Assembly: GCF_002080415.1 (NCBI RefSeq)
Contig: NZ_CP020474.1
Coordinates: 124,001 to 188,000 of the forward strand
Direction of reading: 5' to 3'
Source of the DNA: Roseovarius mucosus
GTDB lineage: Bacteria > Pseudomonadota > Alphaproteobacteria > Rhodobacterales > Rhodobacteraceae
Length of the DNA stretch: 64,000 nt
Shown: positions 54,025-63,691 of the stretch, in pieces
How the letters are laid out: every line of letters begins with the position of its first letter
Numbering within the stretch: position 1 is the stretch's first letter
Made by a program: the position numbers and the translations under genes
The notes under the pieces: generated by a model
The model's input: only the letters and a program-made list of their open reading frames with translations
What the model was told of the DNA's origin: nothing
Database searches by the model: none

Positions 54025-55148
54025 TTGCGCGCCTCCAACCCCAAAGAGGGCCGCAACCGCACGCCCACCCAAGACCCGGCAAAGGCCGCGATGAACCACA
54101 CCCAGCCATGCGCCGATCCGGTGCCGATACCGCTGAAAAACGCACCGATGTTGCAACCAAACGCCAGCCGCGAACTATAGCCCAGCACCAGCCCCGCGAT
54201 GATCACCGCAGCCCAGGCCCGCGCAGGCAGAACACCCACCGGCGAGGCGAGACCGGCCCGCCACCACGCCATCAGCGCCGCCCCCCCGATCAATCCGAAA
54301 TCGGTCAGCGAGGTCACATCCGTCAGCACACTTGCCGCCACCTGCCCCTGATTGCCCGGTGCCGACCAGAACGCCGATCCCGACAGATCGCCCCCCACGG
54401 CCACCACCACCTTGGCCACCCAAAGACCCAAGCCGTAAACCACGCCCCAAGGTTGCCCCGCCACCACCAGATGCAGGATCGCCAGCCCCGCAAGTGCCAG
54501 AATTGCCCCCCAATACCGCGCAGGCAGGCGATAAGAGCCGGGCTTGCCCACCATCAGGGCAAGGGCCGCGACTGCGCCCAGACCCACCAGCGTGATCGCC
54601 AACCCCTGCCCGCCCGACAGCGCGACGACCGGTAGACTGCCCAGATTGGTCCACCATGTCAGGTGATAGGCGCCAGCAAAACTTCCAATGGCAAAGAATG
54701 GCAGCGCCACCGCGCCGATGGCATTGCCGCTCCCGGCATTGACCAGCGTGCCCGATCCACAGCCCAGAACGATCTGCATCGCCGCGCCGAAGACAAAGGC
54801 ACCGCCGATCATCGCCACGCCAATCGGCGCATGCGCGCCCTTCAACTCTGCCCCATTCGCCGCCAAAAGCGGAAAGGCAACGCTTGCCACAAGGGCAATG
54901 CAAATAAGCTGTGCCAACAACCCCGAGGCATCCCGCTCAAGGATCATCCGTCGCCATGGCCCGGTAAAGCCAAAGCGAAACCCTTCAAGCGCCAAACCAA
55001 AGCCAAGCCCGATCAGCAGCAAAAGACCATAGCGGGGCCCTGCGAACAGGGCCACCGCCAGAACCACCGCCGCCACAGCGGCCAGAGCCAAGAGGCGCGA
55101 CAAAGCGCCGGGTGAGGACGACATCGCGGCAGAAGCGGCTTGGCTCAC
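54021..55148 (-). CDS. YeeE/YedE-type (TsuA-like) thiosulfate transporter
   Basis: A 375-residue membrane protein with about nine hydrophobic segments. It resembles the YeeE/TsuA family of thiosulfate importers, which pass the ion along conserved cysteines; Cys130 in VLGCGSGTLVNAGSGN and Cys332 in FGCNIGAFFSGIGTGS are in the expected positions. The GTG at 55148 is six bases after AGGAG. It follows the rhodanese gene by 24 bases on the same strand. Together these genes suggest uptake and transfer of thiosulfate sulfur. Confidence 0.88.
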   Translation of the reverse strand: MSQAASAAMSSSPGALSRLLALAAVAAVVLAVALFAGPRYGLLLLIGLGFGLALEGFRFGFTGPWRRMILERDASGLLAQLICIALVASVAFPLLAANGAELKGAHAPIGVAMIGGAFVFGAAMQIVLGCGSGTLVNAGSGNAIGAVALPFFAIGSFAGAYHLTWWTNLGSLPVVALSGGQGLAITLVGLGAVAALALMVGKPGSYRLPARYWGAILALAGLAILHLVVAGQPWGVVYGLGLWVAKVVVAVGGDLSGSAFWSAPGNQGQVAASVLTDVTSLTDFGLIGGAALMAWWRAGLASPVGVLPARAWAAVIIAGLVLGYSSRLAFGCNIGAFFSGIGTGSAHGWVWFIAAFAGSWVGVRLRPSLGLEARK

Positions 55149-55172
55149 GCGGGGCTCCTATCAGGTGTTATT

Positions 55173-56114
55173 TCAGTATTTGCCGGTGATCTTGTTCAGC
55201 AGATTCTGGAACAGCCCCGGCACATTGGCCATGTCATAGCCCGCATTCGACCAGCCGACCATAGATTCGGGATACATCCGCACCCCTTCAATGCCCGCCA
55301 CTTCGCTCAGGGCGAACCAGTTGGTCGCGGCCCAATGCCCGGTGTTGCAGAAAGAAACCAGCCGGTCCCCCGCCTCAAACCCGTTTTTCGTTGCCAACTC
55401 GCGGATCAGGTCCGGCTTGATCAGCGACGGCTCATCATTCCCGAACCAACGGTCATGCGTGAAATACCGCGATTGCGGCAAGGTGCCCGGTTGGGTGGCC
55501 GCGGCATGCTTGGTTTCCCCCTTCCAGAACGCTTCGGGGCGCGCGTCGATCAATTCGGCGCTGTCCTTGCCGTCGATGATCGCCTTCACATCCTCGCGCG
55601 TGGCGGTCCAGGTCGGATCATAGGTCACAGTGATATCGCTCGGGGTGATTGCCCCTGCTGCACCCGTCGCGGTCGGTTTGCCCGCCTGTTCCCACGCGTT
55701 CATACCACCGTTGAGAATAGCCAGATCCGTCAGCCCACTCGACTTGAGCGACCAATAGACCCGCGCTGCCGCGCCAAAATCGGTCTGATCGCTGCCCTGA
55801 TGCACAACCACAATGGGCCGTCCCGCCGTCACACCCAGACTGCGCAGAACTTCGGTCATCTTGTCTTCGGGCACGATTTGTCCGGGATTGTCGGCCGGTC
55901 CGCGAAATAGCCCATAAGGTGCCGGGATCGCCCCCGGAATATGCCCGGCCTCATAAGCGTCACCGGGGCGAATATCGAGCACGATCGCCTCTTGTGTCGC
56001 CTGCGCCTGCGTCACCTCCTCCGGGTTGGTGAGCGGCCCCAATTGCGCCATCGCGGTGAGCGGTGCTACAGCCAGCGCCGCCGCCAGTCCCAGTTTTCTA
56101 AAGCTGTCAAACAT
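55173..56114 (-). CDS. Exported rhodanese-type sulfurtransferase
   Basis: A 313-residue protein with a signal peptide (LGLAAALAVAPLTAMA) and two rhodanese domains. The first domain lacks the catalytic Cys (VVVHQGSDQTD), the second has it: Cys256 in SFCNTGHWA, the six-residue active loop of thiosulfate sulfurtransferases. It should act in the periplasm, handing sulfur from thiosulfate to a thiol acceptor. The frame extends to 56177 but the signal peptide starts at 56114. First gene of the three-gene minus-strand operon with the transporter and the small protein. Confidence 0.9.
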   Translation of the reverse strand: MFDSFRKLGLAAALAVAPLTAMAQLGPLTNPEEVTQAQATQEAIVLDIRPGDAYEAGHIPGAIPAPYGLFRGPADNPGQIVPEDKMTEVLRSLGVTAGRPIVVVHQGSDQTDFGAAARVYWSLKSSGLTDLAILNGGMNAWEQAGKPTATGAAGAITPSDITVTYDPTWTATREDVKAIIDGKDSAELIDARPEAFWKGETKHAAATQPGTLPQSRYFTHDRWFGNDEPSLIKPDLIRELATKNGFEAGDRLVSFCNTGHWAATNWFALSEVAGIEGVRMYPESMVGWSNAGYDMANVPGLFQNLLNKITGKY

Positions 56115-56309
56115 GGTGATCTCCCCTTGATGTTCTGACGCCGTACCTAGGCCCGGCATAGCGTAACAACAAGACATCCGCCCCTATTTCGCAGCCTCGC
56201 GCGCGAATAAGACGCATCGTCCGGTCAGCGGGATGTCATCCCATCAAGATACTACAACGCCGCTCAAATACGAATATTTTTCCAATTCATGCGCAACACT
56301 CAGATCATT
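56115..56309. other. 195-bp spacer between ntrX and the sulfurtransferase gene
   Basis: Co-directional minus-strand gap. GGGGAGATCACC just before the sulfurtransferase ATG supplies its ribosome site. No terminator for ntrX and no clear promoter hexamers are visible. Confidence 0.4.
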
Positions 56310-57719
56310 CTATCCGAATGCCTCAAAATCCTCATTCTCGTCCCCGCGCCCCGAACCCTTGGCCCCGGTCACAATGCCCAAGGATTTCAGCTTGCGATGC
56401 AAGGCGCTGCGCTCCATGCCCACAAACTCCGCCGTGCGGCTGATATTGCCGCCAAAGCGGTTGATCTGTGTCAGCAGATATTCCCGTTCGAACGCTTCGC
56501 GCGCCTCACGCAGGGCCATGGTGGCAATCGCCCCCGACAACACCACACGCCCCTCGTCAACCGGCCCGCTGCTCTCGCTGGGCAATTCGCGCGCCGCAAT
56601 CGGCCCGCTGCCTTCGCCCAAGATCAACACCCGCTCGATCACATTGCGCAACTGCCGCACATTTCCCGGCCAGCGCATCGTCTGCAACAGCGCCGCCGCC
56701 TCCTCGCTCAGGGATCGCAGCGCGAGCCCTTGGGTCTTGTGGAACATGGCAATGAAATGCTCTGCCAGTGCCGGAATATCCTCGCGCCGCTCTTCGAGGC
56801 TCGGCACCGCAATCGGCACGACATTCAGCCGATGAAACAGCTCCCGCCGGAATCGCTCGGCGGCAATCTCCGCTTCCAGATCCCGGCTGGTCGAAGAGAT
56901 CACCCGCAAATCCACCTGAATCTTGCTGCTGCCCCCCACCCGCAAAAACGTCTGATCCACCAATACCCGCAAAATCTTGGATTGCGTGCCCATCGGCATA
57001 TCCGCAACCTCGTCAAAATAGATCACCCCGCCATTGGCCTCTTCCAACAGGCCCGGCACCACGCCACTCTCGTCAGATTCGCGACCAAAGAGCACCTCTT
57101 CCATCCGCTCCGGCGCGATCGAGGCACAGCCAACGGTGACAAACGGTGCCGAAGCGCGCGCCGAATTGGCATGGATATAGCGCGCCGCCAATTCCTTGCC
57201 GGCCCCCGCAGGGCCCGACAGCATGACGCGGCCGTTGGATTTCGTCACCTTGTCCAATTGCCCCATCAGCGCCCGAAACGCCGAAGCCTCGCCCAACATC
57301 TCCGACGGTGCCGTTTCCCGCCGCTTCAACGCCTGATTTTCCCGCCGCAACCGGCTGGTTTCCATGCCGCGCCGGATCACCACCATCAACTGGTCAATGT
57401 TGAACGGTTTTTCGATAAAGTCATAGGCGCCCTGCTTGATCGCCGCGACGGCGATTTCGATATTGCCATGGCCCGAGATGATCACCACCGGCACATCCGG
57501 ATATTCGCGTTTGACCGTCTTGAGGATATCGATCCCGTCCATATGGCTATCCTTGAGCCAGATATCGAGGATCAAGAGGCCAGGCTGTTCTGCGGCAATC
57601 GCTGCCATCGCCTCGTCAGAATTGCCCGCCCGACGGGTGGCATAGCCTTCATCCTCCAGAATATCCGAGATCAACTCTCGAATATCACGCTCGTCATCGA
57701 CAATCAGAATATCACTCAT
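56310..57719 (-). CDS. ntrX: Nitrogen/redox response regulator NtrX
   Basis: A 469-residue response regulator, partner of NtrY. Receiver with DDERDIRE, phospho-Asp in LLILDIWLKDSHMDG and Lys in FIEKPFNIDQL; AAA+ domain with Walker A SGPAGAGKE, Walker B GGVIYFDEVADMP; and a Fis-type C-terminal helix-turn-helix (NISRTAEFVGMERSALHRKL). The GAFTGA loop that touches sigma-54 is absent: LFGRESDESGVVPGLLEEA takes its place. This suggests sigma-54-independent action. Stop of ntrY is seven bases upstream. Confidence 0.93.
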   Translation of the reverse strand: MSDILIVDDERDIRELISDILEDEGYATRRAGNSDEAMAAIAAEQPGLLILDIWLKDSHMDGIDILKTVKREYPDVPVVIISGHGNIEIAVAAIKQGAYDFIEKPFNIDQLMVVIRRGMETSRLRRENQALKRRETAPSEMLGEASAFRALMGQLDKVTKSNGRVMLSGPAGAGKELAARYIHANSARASAPFVTVGCASIAPERMEEVLFGRESDESGVVPGLLEEANGGVIYFDEVADMPMGTQSKILRVLVDQTFLRVGGSSKIQVDLRVISSTSRDLEAEIAAERFRRELFHRLNVVPIAVPSLEERREDIPALAEHFIAMFHKTQGLALRSLSEEAAALLQTMRWPGNVRQLRNVIERVLILGEGSGPIAARELPSESSGPVDEGRVVLSGAIATMALREAREAFEREYLLTQINRFGGNISRTAEFVGMERSALHRKLKSLGIVTGAKGSGRGDENEDFEAFG

Positions 57720-57726
57720 CGGTCCC

Positions 57727-59994
57727 TCAAACAGCCAATTTGGCCTCTACAGTGTCTTGCACAACCAGCGGCAGGCTGACCACGGCCATCGCCCCTGCAT
57801 GTGCCCCCGCCTCGAACGGTTCGGCATCGACCAGCACAAGCGTCCCGCCATGCTCTTCGATGATCTTCTTCACGATGGGCAGGCCAAGTCCCGTGCCCTT
57901 GTCGCGCGTCGTCACATAAGGCTCGAACAGCCGCGCGCGGTCCTGCGGCAACCCGATCCCATTGTCGGAAATGCGGATCACGGCGCGGTCTTCCTCGATT
58001 CCGCTCTCGATCCGAATCGTTGGGCGATGCCCGTCTGGCGCTCCTTTTTCTTGAAGCGTTTCAATCGCTTCCCCGGCGTTCTTCACCAAATTTGTTAGGG
58101 CCTGCCCGATCATCGCCGCGTCAATATCTGCCCTAAGCGGTGCCGTATCCAACCGCAGGTCGAACACAACCCCCGGCTGCCCAGTCTCTTGCAATAGCAC
58201 GACCTCGCGCAACACCTGACTCAGGCTCTCTTGCTGCGTCACCGGCTCTGGCATCCGCGCAAACTTGGAAAACTCATCGACGATCCGACGCAGATCATTG
58301 GTCTGGCGCACCACCACATCGGTCAATTGCTCCAGGCTCTGCGCCTCTTCGGGCGGCAACTGCTTGGCAAACTTGCGCTTGATCCGCTCAGCGCTCAATT
58401 GAATGGGCGTGAGCGGGTTCTTGATTTCATGCGCAATCCGGCGCGCCACATCCCCCCATGCGGCCATGCGCTGCGCGCTCACAAGATCGGTCACATCGTC
58501 AAACGCCACCACATAGCCCTCGCGCGTGCCCGCCTCGCTGATCCGGGTCGACATCCGCACCAGCAAATTTTCCTGCCGCGTGCCGCGCATCACCTTGATT
58601 TCTTCTTGCACAAATCCGCCCGGCACCGTGCGCAGCCGATCAAACAGCGCACCAAATTCCGGCACCACCGCATTCAGTGCCAGCGATTGCTGATCCTCGG
58701 ACCAATCCAGCAACCGCTCGGCAGCGCGGTTGACAAAGGTCACGCGCCCCTCCGCATCCAATCCCACAACGCCCGATGACACAGACCCAAGCACCGAGTC
58801 AAACAGCCGCCGCCGTCGCTCGATCTGCTGCGTATTGGTCAAGAGCGCCTCACGCTGCCCCTTCAATTGCCGCGTCATCTGGTTGAAATAGGTGCTGAGT
58901 TGCGCAATTTCGTCGTCGCCCTCCTCTTCGCGCACCTGCGTATCCAGATCCCCCTCGCCCACACGCTGCGCCGCAGAGGTCAGCCGCCCAACCGGTTGTG
59001 ACAGCCGCTCGGCAAACCACATGCCCAGCCAGATCGCCGCAAGAATCAGGATCACGGCAAACCCCAGATAGAGCAGCCCGAATTCAAACAGAACCCGCCC
59101 CCGCTCACTCTCGCGCTGCTTGTAGAAATTCGCGGTTTCCTTGGTCTCATCCAGCAGGTTCAAAATGGCCCCATCCACCGTGCGGCTCACGTAAAGCAGC
59201 CGGTCGGGCAACGCCTCAAGCGGCATCAGCGCGCGAAACTCGTTATTCTCCCAATCCCGGATCACCACCACGCCCTCGGCCTGCGCCTCGGAAATCTGCG
59301 CCGCCGTCGGGCGCTCATAGTCAAACAGATACGACCGCTCACCGCGGGCCCGGATCTCGCCCGTGCCATCAATCACAAAGGCCTCGCGCAGCCCCCGCTG
59401 AATCTCGCGCTGCCCAGAGGACAGAACTTGCCGAATATCCCCATCCGTCATGAATACGGCGGCGCGTTTGGTGGCATTGATCACCCGCGCCAGCACGCGA
59501 ATATCCGTCTCCAGATCGCGGCGATGTTCCTCTTCATAGGCCTGCGCCGCCGCAACGGAACTGTCCACCACCCGGCCCACACGTTCGGAAAACCACGCCT
59601 CCAGGCCCATATTCACCGACAATGTCGCAAAGACCGCCACGGTAATCGTGGGCAACAGCGCCATCAGCGCAAACACCCCCGTCAACCGCAGGTGCAGCCG
59701 TGATCCCGCCGAGCGACTGCGCCGCGCCGCCACCATCCGCGCCACGCGCTGCATGACCAGCCCGGCCACCATCAACACATAGATCATGTCGCAGAGCAGA
59801 ACCAGCCGCAGCCCGTTCGACGTGGCCCCCTGATCAAGCGGCCCCATCATAAGATAGGTCGCAAGCGCCAGCACAGGACCCAACAGCACAAGGCTCAGCG
59901 TCGCCCCATTCTGAAGACGCTGCAACCGGCGTAGGCGGCTTACACCCTCCCACGACAATCGTCTGCTCCTGAACCCGCGTGTCTGCGTTGCCAC
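57727..59994 (-). CDS. ntrY: Sensor histidine kinase NtrY
   Basis: A 755-residue membrane kinase. N-terminal helices (LSLVLLGPVLALATYLMMGP; LVLLCDMIYVLMVAGLVMQR; VFALMALLPTITVAVFATLS), a periplasmic part, another helix (YLGFAVILILAAIWLGMWFA), HAMP (LSQPVGRLTSAAQRVGEGDL), PAS (GLDAEGRVTFVNRAAERLLD), HisKA with the phospho-His in [20 protein letters not shown], and HATPase (NLVKNAGEAIE; ISDNGIGLP; GTGLGLPIVKKII). I start at the GTG at 59994 (VATQTRGF); the frame goes to 60078 but that part overlaps little else and looks non-coding. It lies 100 bases after ntrC. Confidence 0.92.
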   Translation of the reverse strand: MATQTRGFRSRRLSWEGVSRLRRLQRLQNGATLSLVLLGPVLALATYLMMGPLDQGATSNGLRLVLLCDMIYVLMVAGLVMQRVARMVAARRSRSAGSRLHLRLTGVFALMALLPTITVAVFATLSVNMGLEAWFSERVGRVVDSSVAAAQAYEEEHRRDLETDIRVLARVINATKRAAVFMTDGDIRQVLSSGQREIQRGLREAFVIDGTGEIRARGERSYLFDYERPTAAQISEAQAEGVVVIRDWENNEFRALMPLEALPDRLLYVSRTVDGAILNLLDETKETANFYKQRESERGRVLFEFGLLYLGFAVILILAAIWLGMWFAERLSQPVGRLTSAAQRVGEGDLDTQVREEEGDDEIAQLSTYFNQMTRQLKGQREALLTNTQQIERRRRLFDSVLGSVSSGVVGLDAEGRVTFVNRAAERLLDWSEDQQSLALNAVVPEFGALFDRLRTVPGGFVQEEIKVMRGTRQENLLVRMSTRISEAGTREGYVVAFDDVTDLVSAQRMAAWGDVARRIAHEIKNPLTPIQLSAERIKRKFAKQLPPEEAQSLEQLTDVVVRQTNDLRRIVDEFSKFARMPEPVTQQESLSQVLREVVLLQETGQPGVVFDLRLDTAPLRADIDAAMIGQALTNLVKNAGEAIETLQEKGAPDGHRPTIRIESGIEEDRAVIRISDNGIGLPQDRARLFEPYVTTRDKGTGLGLPIVKKIIEEHGGTLVLVDAEPFEAGAHAGAMAVVSLPLVVQDTVEAKLAV

Positions 59995-60094
59995 GCACAC
60001 CCCCCATTCCCTCGTGGGGCTGCATCTGCTTCCCCGCAACATATGGGCTGTCAGAGGGCACAAGCCCCCGTCCAGCAACAGCCCTGTTGCAGTT

Positions 60095-61456
60095 TTACAT
60101 CAACTTGCGGCGGCGTGTCACGTTAATATCCAAATCGGTGATCTTCTTGCGCAACGTATTGCGGTTGATGCCAAGCAGATCGGCGCATTTCGCCTGATTG
60201 CCCGCCGTAGCATCCAAGGCAATCTCGATCAAAGGCAGCTCGATTTCCCGTAAAACGCGAGTATATAGCCCCGGTGGCGGCAAGGCATCGCCATGCAGAT
60301 CGAAATACCGCCGCAAATGCCCCGCAACCGACGCTGTCAGGCTTTCGCCCCGCCCCTCGCGCATCACCGGCTCGGCGCGCGGCTGATTTCCCAGCACCGC
60401 CTCAACCTCGGTCCGGCTGATTTCCTCTGCCATCGCGGTCAACCCGATTCGCCGCACGGCATTCTCCAACTGCCGCACATTGCCCGGCCAGCTATAGGCG
60501 CGCATCAGCTCGGCCGCCTGTTCCGACAGATGCCGCGCGGGTTGTCCATCCCGCTCGTCGCGCGCCAGAAAATGCTCCGCCAACAGCGGAATATCCTCAA
60601 CCCGTGCCCGCAAACTTGGCACGTCGATCACCGCACCGCTCAGCCGATAATAAAGATCCTCGCGCAAGGTCCCCTCTTCCAGCGCCTGCCCCGGCGGCAC
60701 CCGACTTGTGGCCATGAACCGCGGCACATGATCGCCCGGCGCATCCATCATCCGCACCACCCGGCCCTGCGCCTCAAGCGGCAGATCCGTCACCTCGTCG
60801 AGCACAATCGTGCCCCCCTTGACCCGCGCCATGATCCGCGACGGCCCATCCAGCTCGCGCAAATCCCCCGGCGTGACCGTGACAAAAGGCAACGTGCGAC
60901 GGTCTGAGAAATCATGGATCGCCTTGGCAATCAGCGATTTCCCCGTGCCCGACTCGCCACAGATCATCACCGGCAGATCGGTATTCATGATCCGCGCCAC
61001 CACCCGGTAAAGCGCCTGCATCGCGGTGGTCCGCCCGATCAGCGGCAATTCCTCGGGCCGCTCCACCTCGACTTCGCGAATGGGCCGCCGTGCCCGGCTT
61101 TCAAGCGCGCGCGCCGTGCGCTTCATCAGGTCCGGCAGGTCAAAGGGCTTGGGCAGATAATCATAGGCCTCCGCCTCTGCCGCCTTGATCGCTGTCATGA
61201 TCGTGTTCTGCGCCGAAATCACGATCACCGGCAAGCCGGGCCGGTCCTGCGCGATCTTGGGCAGCATCTCAAGGCCGTTGCCATCGGGCATCATCACATC
61301 CGAGATGACAACATCGCCCTTGCCCTCGCCCACCCACCGCATCAGCGTGGTCAGGCTCGAGGTGGCATGCACCCGGCACCCCGCCCGTGTCAGCGCCTGC
61401 GTCAGAACCGTGCGGATCGTGCGGTCGTCATCGGCGACCAGTACCGTGCCATCCAT
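60095..61456 (-). CDS. ntrC: Nitrogen regulator NtrC, Rhodobacter type
   Basis: A 453-residue response regulator that switches on nitrogen-assimilation genes. Receiver with VADDDRTIR, phospho-Asp in [13 protein letters not shown] and Lys in [13 protein letters not shown]+ domain with Walker [11 protein letters not shown] and Walker [10 protein letters not shown]; Fis-type DNA-binding end [20 protein letters not shown]. The segment between the Walker motifs is shortened and has no GAFTGA, as in Rhodobacter capsulatus NtrC, which works with sigma-70 polymerase. The ATG at 61456 follows AAGGAGG by seven bases; the in-frame TTG at 61462 is rejected. Two bases separate it from ntrB. Confidence 0.95.
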   Translation of the reverse strand: MDGTVLVADDDRTIRTVLTQALTRAGCRVHATSSLTTLMRWVGEGKGDVVISDVMMPDGNGLEMLPKIAQDRPGLPVIVISAQNTIMTAIKAAEAEAYDYLPKPFDLPDLMKRTARALESRARRPIREVEVERPEELPLIGRTTAMQALYRVVARIMNTDLPVMICGESGTGKSLIAKAIHDFSDRRTLPFVTVTPGDLRELDGPSRIMARVKGGTIVLDEVTDLPLEAQGRVVRMMDAPGDHVPRFMATSRVPPGQALEEGTLREDLYYRLSGAVIDVPSLRARVEDIPLLAEHFLARDERDGQPARHLSEQAAELMRAYSWPGNVRQLENAVRRIGLTAMAEEISRTEVEAVLGNQPRAEPVMREGRGESLTASVAGHLRRYFDLHGDALPPPGLYTRVLREIELPLIEIALDATAGNQAKCADLLGINRNTLRKKITDLDINVTRRRKLM

Positions 61457-61458
61457 CC

Positions 61459-62532
61459 TCAAGCCTCCTTGGTTGCGTCCGCTGCACGTTGCAACGAAAT
61501 CCGAAACACCGTGCGTCCCGGCACGGAATTGACCGAAATCCAGCCGTCATGGTCCGAAATGATCTTGGCCGCCAAGGCCAAGCCCAACCCCGTGCCATTC
61601 TCGCGCCCCGAAACAAAGGGATCGAACACCTGATCGGCAATCTCTGGCGGCAGACCGGGGCCATCGTCGATGATCTCGATCTGAAGGGGGAGCGCCTTGC
61701 CCTGCCCTTCGCCCCGCCGCACCCTGAGCGACTGTTCATAATAGGTATGCAGGCGGATCGTGCCGGGTCTGCCCCGCGCCGCCTCTGCCGCGTTCTTCAA
61801 AAGGTTCAGCACCACCTGCAGCAATTGATCACTATCGCCAAGCGCCAGAGGCAGCGATGGATCGTAATCCTCGATCAGCGCCATATGCGCGGCAAAGCCC
61901 AGCATGGCAGAGCGCCGCGCACGGTCGAGCACATCATGCACATTGACCGGCCGCATATCCGGCGCGCTGATATTGCCAAACTGCTCGACCCGCTCCAACA
62001 GGCTCACGATCCGGCGGCTCTCGCTCACGATCAGATCGGTCAATTCCAGATCCTCTGGCCCCAAAGTCATCGACAAAAGCTGCGCCGCACCCGTAATGCC
62101 CGCCAGCGGGTTCTTGATCTCATGCGCCAGCATTTCCGCCATGCCGATCGCCGATTTCGCCGCCGATTTCACATTGCTGTTCTGCACCATGCGCCCGGCC
62201 AACTCGCGCGGACTGATCAGCATGATCATATGCCCCGGACAGCCCGTCAGCGGTGCCACCTGTAAATTGCACTGCATCGGCGCGCGCTCGCCCGTGCCCA
62301 CATCGACATCATTGACAAAAAGCGGGGCATCATTCGCCCGCGCCCGCTCGAACGCCTCTTCCAGCGGCGCGTTGACCGCCAGCTTGTCCCACACCGGCTG
62401 CCCCATCAGCGCCCGTGACGACGACATCATGAACCCCTCCGCCGCCGGGTTGATCCCCGCGATGCGGTCCTGCGGATCAAGCAGGATCGCCGGCACCGGC
62501 AGCGAGGTCCAGATCGCATCCTCCCCGCTCAT
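61459..62532 (-). CDS. ntrB: Nitrogen-sensing histidine kinase NtrB
   Basis: A 357-residue soluble two-component kinase that phosphorylates NtrC under nitrogen limitation and responds to PII. N-terminal PAS ([20 protein letters not shown]), HisKA with phospho-His in [19 protein letters not shown], and HATPase with [20 protein letters not shown] and [13 protein letters not shown]. No membrane segments. The start overlaps the dusB stop by four bases. This nifR3-ntrB-ntrC order is known from Rhodobacter. Confidence 0.95.
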   Translation of the reverse strand: MSGEDAIWTSLPVPAILLDPQDRIAGINPAAEGFMMSSSRALMGQPVWDKLAVNAPLEEAFERARANDAPLFVNDVDVGTGERAPMQCNLQVAPLTGCPGHMIMLISPRELAGRMVQNSNVKSAAKSAIGMAEMLAHEIKNPLAGITGAAQLLSMTLGPEDLELTDLIVSESRRIVSLLERVEQFGNISAPDMRPVNVHDVLDRARRSAMLGFAAHMALIEDYDPSLPLALGDSDQLLQVVLNLLKNAAEAARGRPGTIRLHTYYEQSLRVRRGEGQGKALPLQIEIIDDGPGLPPEIADQVFDPFVSGRENGTGLGLALAAKIISDHDGWISVNSVPGRTVFRISLQRAADATKEA

Positions 62533-63530
62533 GCTGCTGCCCGCGCGTCCATTGCCCGCGCCTCCATCGCTTCGGGCAAGTGCTCCAGCACCACAGCGGG
62601 CGTGCGCGCCGTCAGCACCGCCCGCCGCAGGCGATCACCGGTGCCCGCCGCATCCATATACCAACCCAGATGCTTGCGCGCGACGCGCAGGCCCAGATCA
62701 CCCCCGTAAAAGCCGAGCATCGCCTCGTAATGCCCCGCCACAAGATCGGCCAAGGCAACCCCCTGCGGCACCAAGGGGGCCGCGCCCCGCCCCATCGCCG
62801 CCGCCACCTCTGCCAAGACCCAGGGCCGCCCACGCGCGCCCCGGCCAATCATCACACCTGCCGCCCCCGACTGTGCCACCGCCTTGCGTGCCGTGGAAGT
62901 GTCGACAATATCGCCGTTGGCGATGACTGGAATGTTAACAGCCGCAACAATGTCCGAAATTGCCAGCCAATCGGCGGCTCCCGTGTAAAACTGACAGCGC
63001 GTGCGCCCATGCACCGTAACCATCGCCACGCCCGCCGCCTCTGCCCGCCGCGCCAATTCCGGCGCGTTGAGACAATCGTGATCCCACCCTAGGCGCATTT
63101 TCAATGTCACCGGCACATCAACAGCGCCAACAACCGCCTCGATCAGCCGCAGCGCATGATCCGGATCCCGCATCAAGGCCGAGCCCGATGCGCCAGATCC
63201 GCTGCCACTCACCACCTTCTTGGCCGGGCACCCCATATTGATGTCGATGATCCGCGCGCCTTGATCCGCAACGACGCGCGCCGCCTCTGCCATCCACTGC
63301 GCATCGCAGCCCGCCAGTTGCACCGCCGTGCTTTCGGCCCCTAGGCCCAATTCCGCTTTACCGCGTGCCGAGGGTTTGGCCTGCACCATCTCTTGGCTGG
63401 CGACCATTTCACTTACCACAAGCCCCGCGCCAAAGCTCGCCACCACGTTGCGAAACGGCAGGTCCGTGATTCCCGCCATTGGCGCCAAAAGAACCGGTGT
63501 CGCCAAAGCCTTGTCCGCGATCCTGAGCAT
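62529..63530 (-). CDS. dusB: tRNA-dihydrouridine synthase (NifR3/DusB)
   Basis: A 333-residue FMN enzyme that reduces uridine to dihydrouridine in tRNA. Signatures: APMAGITDLPFR, INMGCPAKKVVSGSGSGA with the catalytic Cys, LKMRLGWD, VHGRTRCQFYTG and VIANGDI / GVMIGRGARGRPW. In Rhodobacter the same gene was named nifR3 because it is the first gene of the ntrBC operon. It overlaps ntrB by four bases and is divergent from ispD across 161 bases. Confidence 0.95.
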   Translation of the reverse strand: MLRIADKALATPVLLAPMAGITDLPFRNVVASFGAGLVVSEMVASQEMVQAKPSARGKAELGLGAESTAVQLAGCDAQWMAEAARVVADQGARIIDINMGCPAKKVVSGSGSGASGSALMRDPDHALRLIEAVVGAVDVPVTLKMRLGWDHDCLNAPELARRAEAAGVAMVTVHGRTRCQFYTGAADWLAISDIVAAVNIPVIANGDIVDTSTARKAVAQSGAAGVMIGRGARGRPWVLAEVAAAMGRGAAPLVPQGVALADLVAGHYEAMLGFYGGDLGLRVARKHLGWYMDAAGTGDRLRRAVLTARTPAVVLEHLPEAMEARAMDARAAA

Positions 63531-63691
63531 GTCCCTGCCTAATCCTTGTGCATAACCTCGGTTCTACCCGTGAACCCTGTGTCAAACAATGATCACAGGC
63601 CCAAATAACAGTCGCAGCGCGACGTAACGCCTAATAAATAGGCAGATGCTCAGCCATTGCGCTTGGATAAAACCCGCCCTAATCAAGAGGC

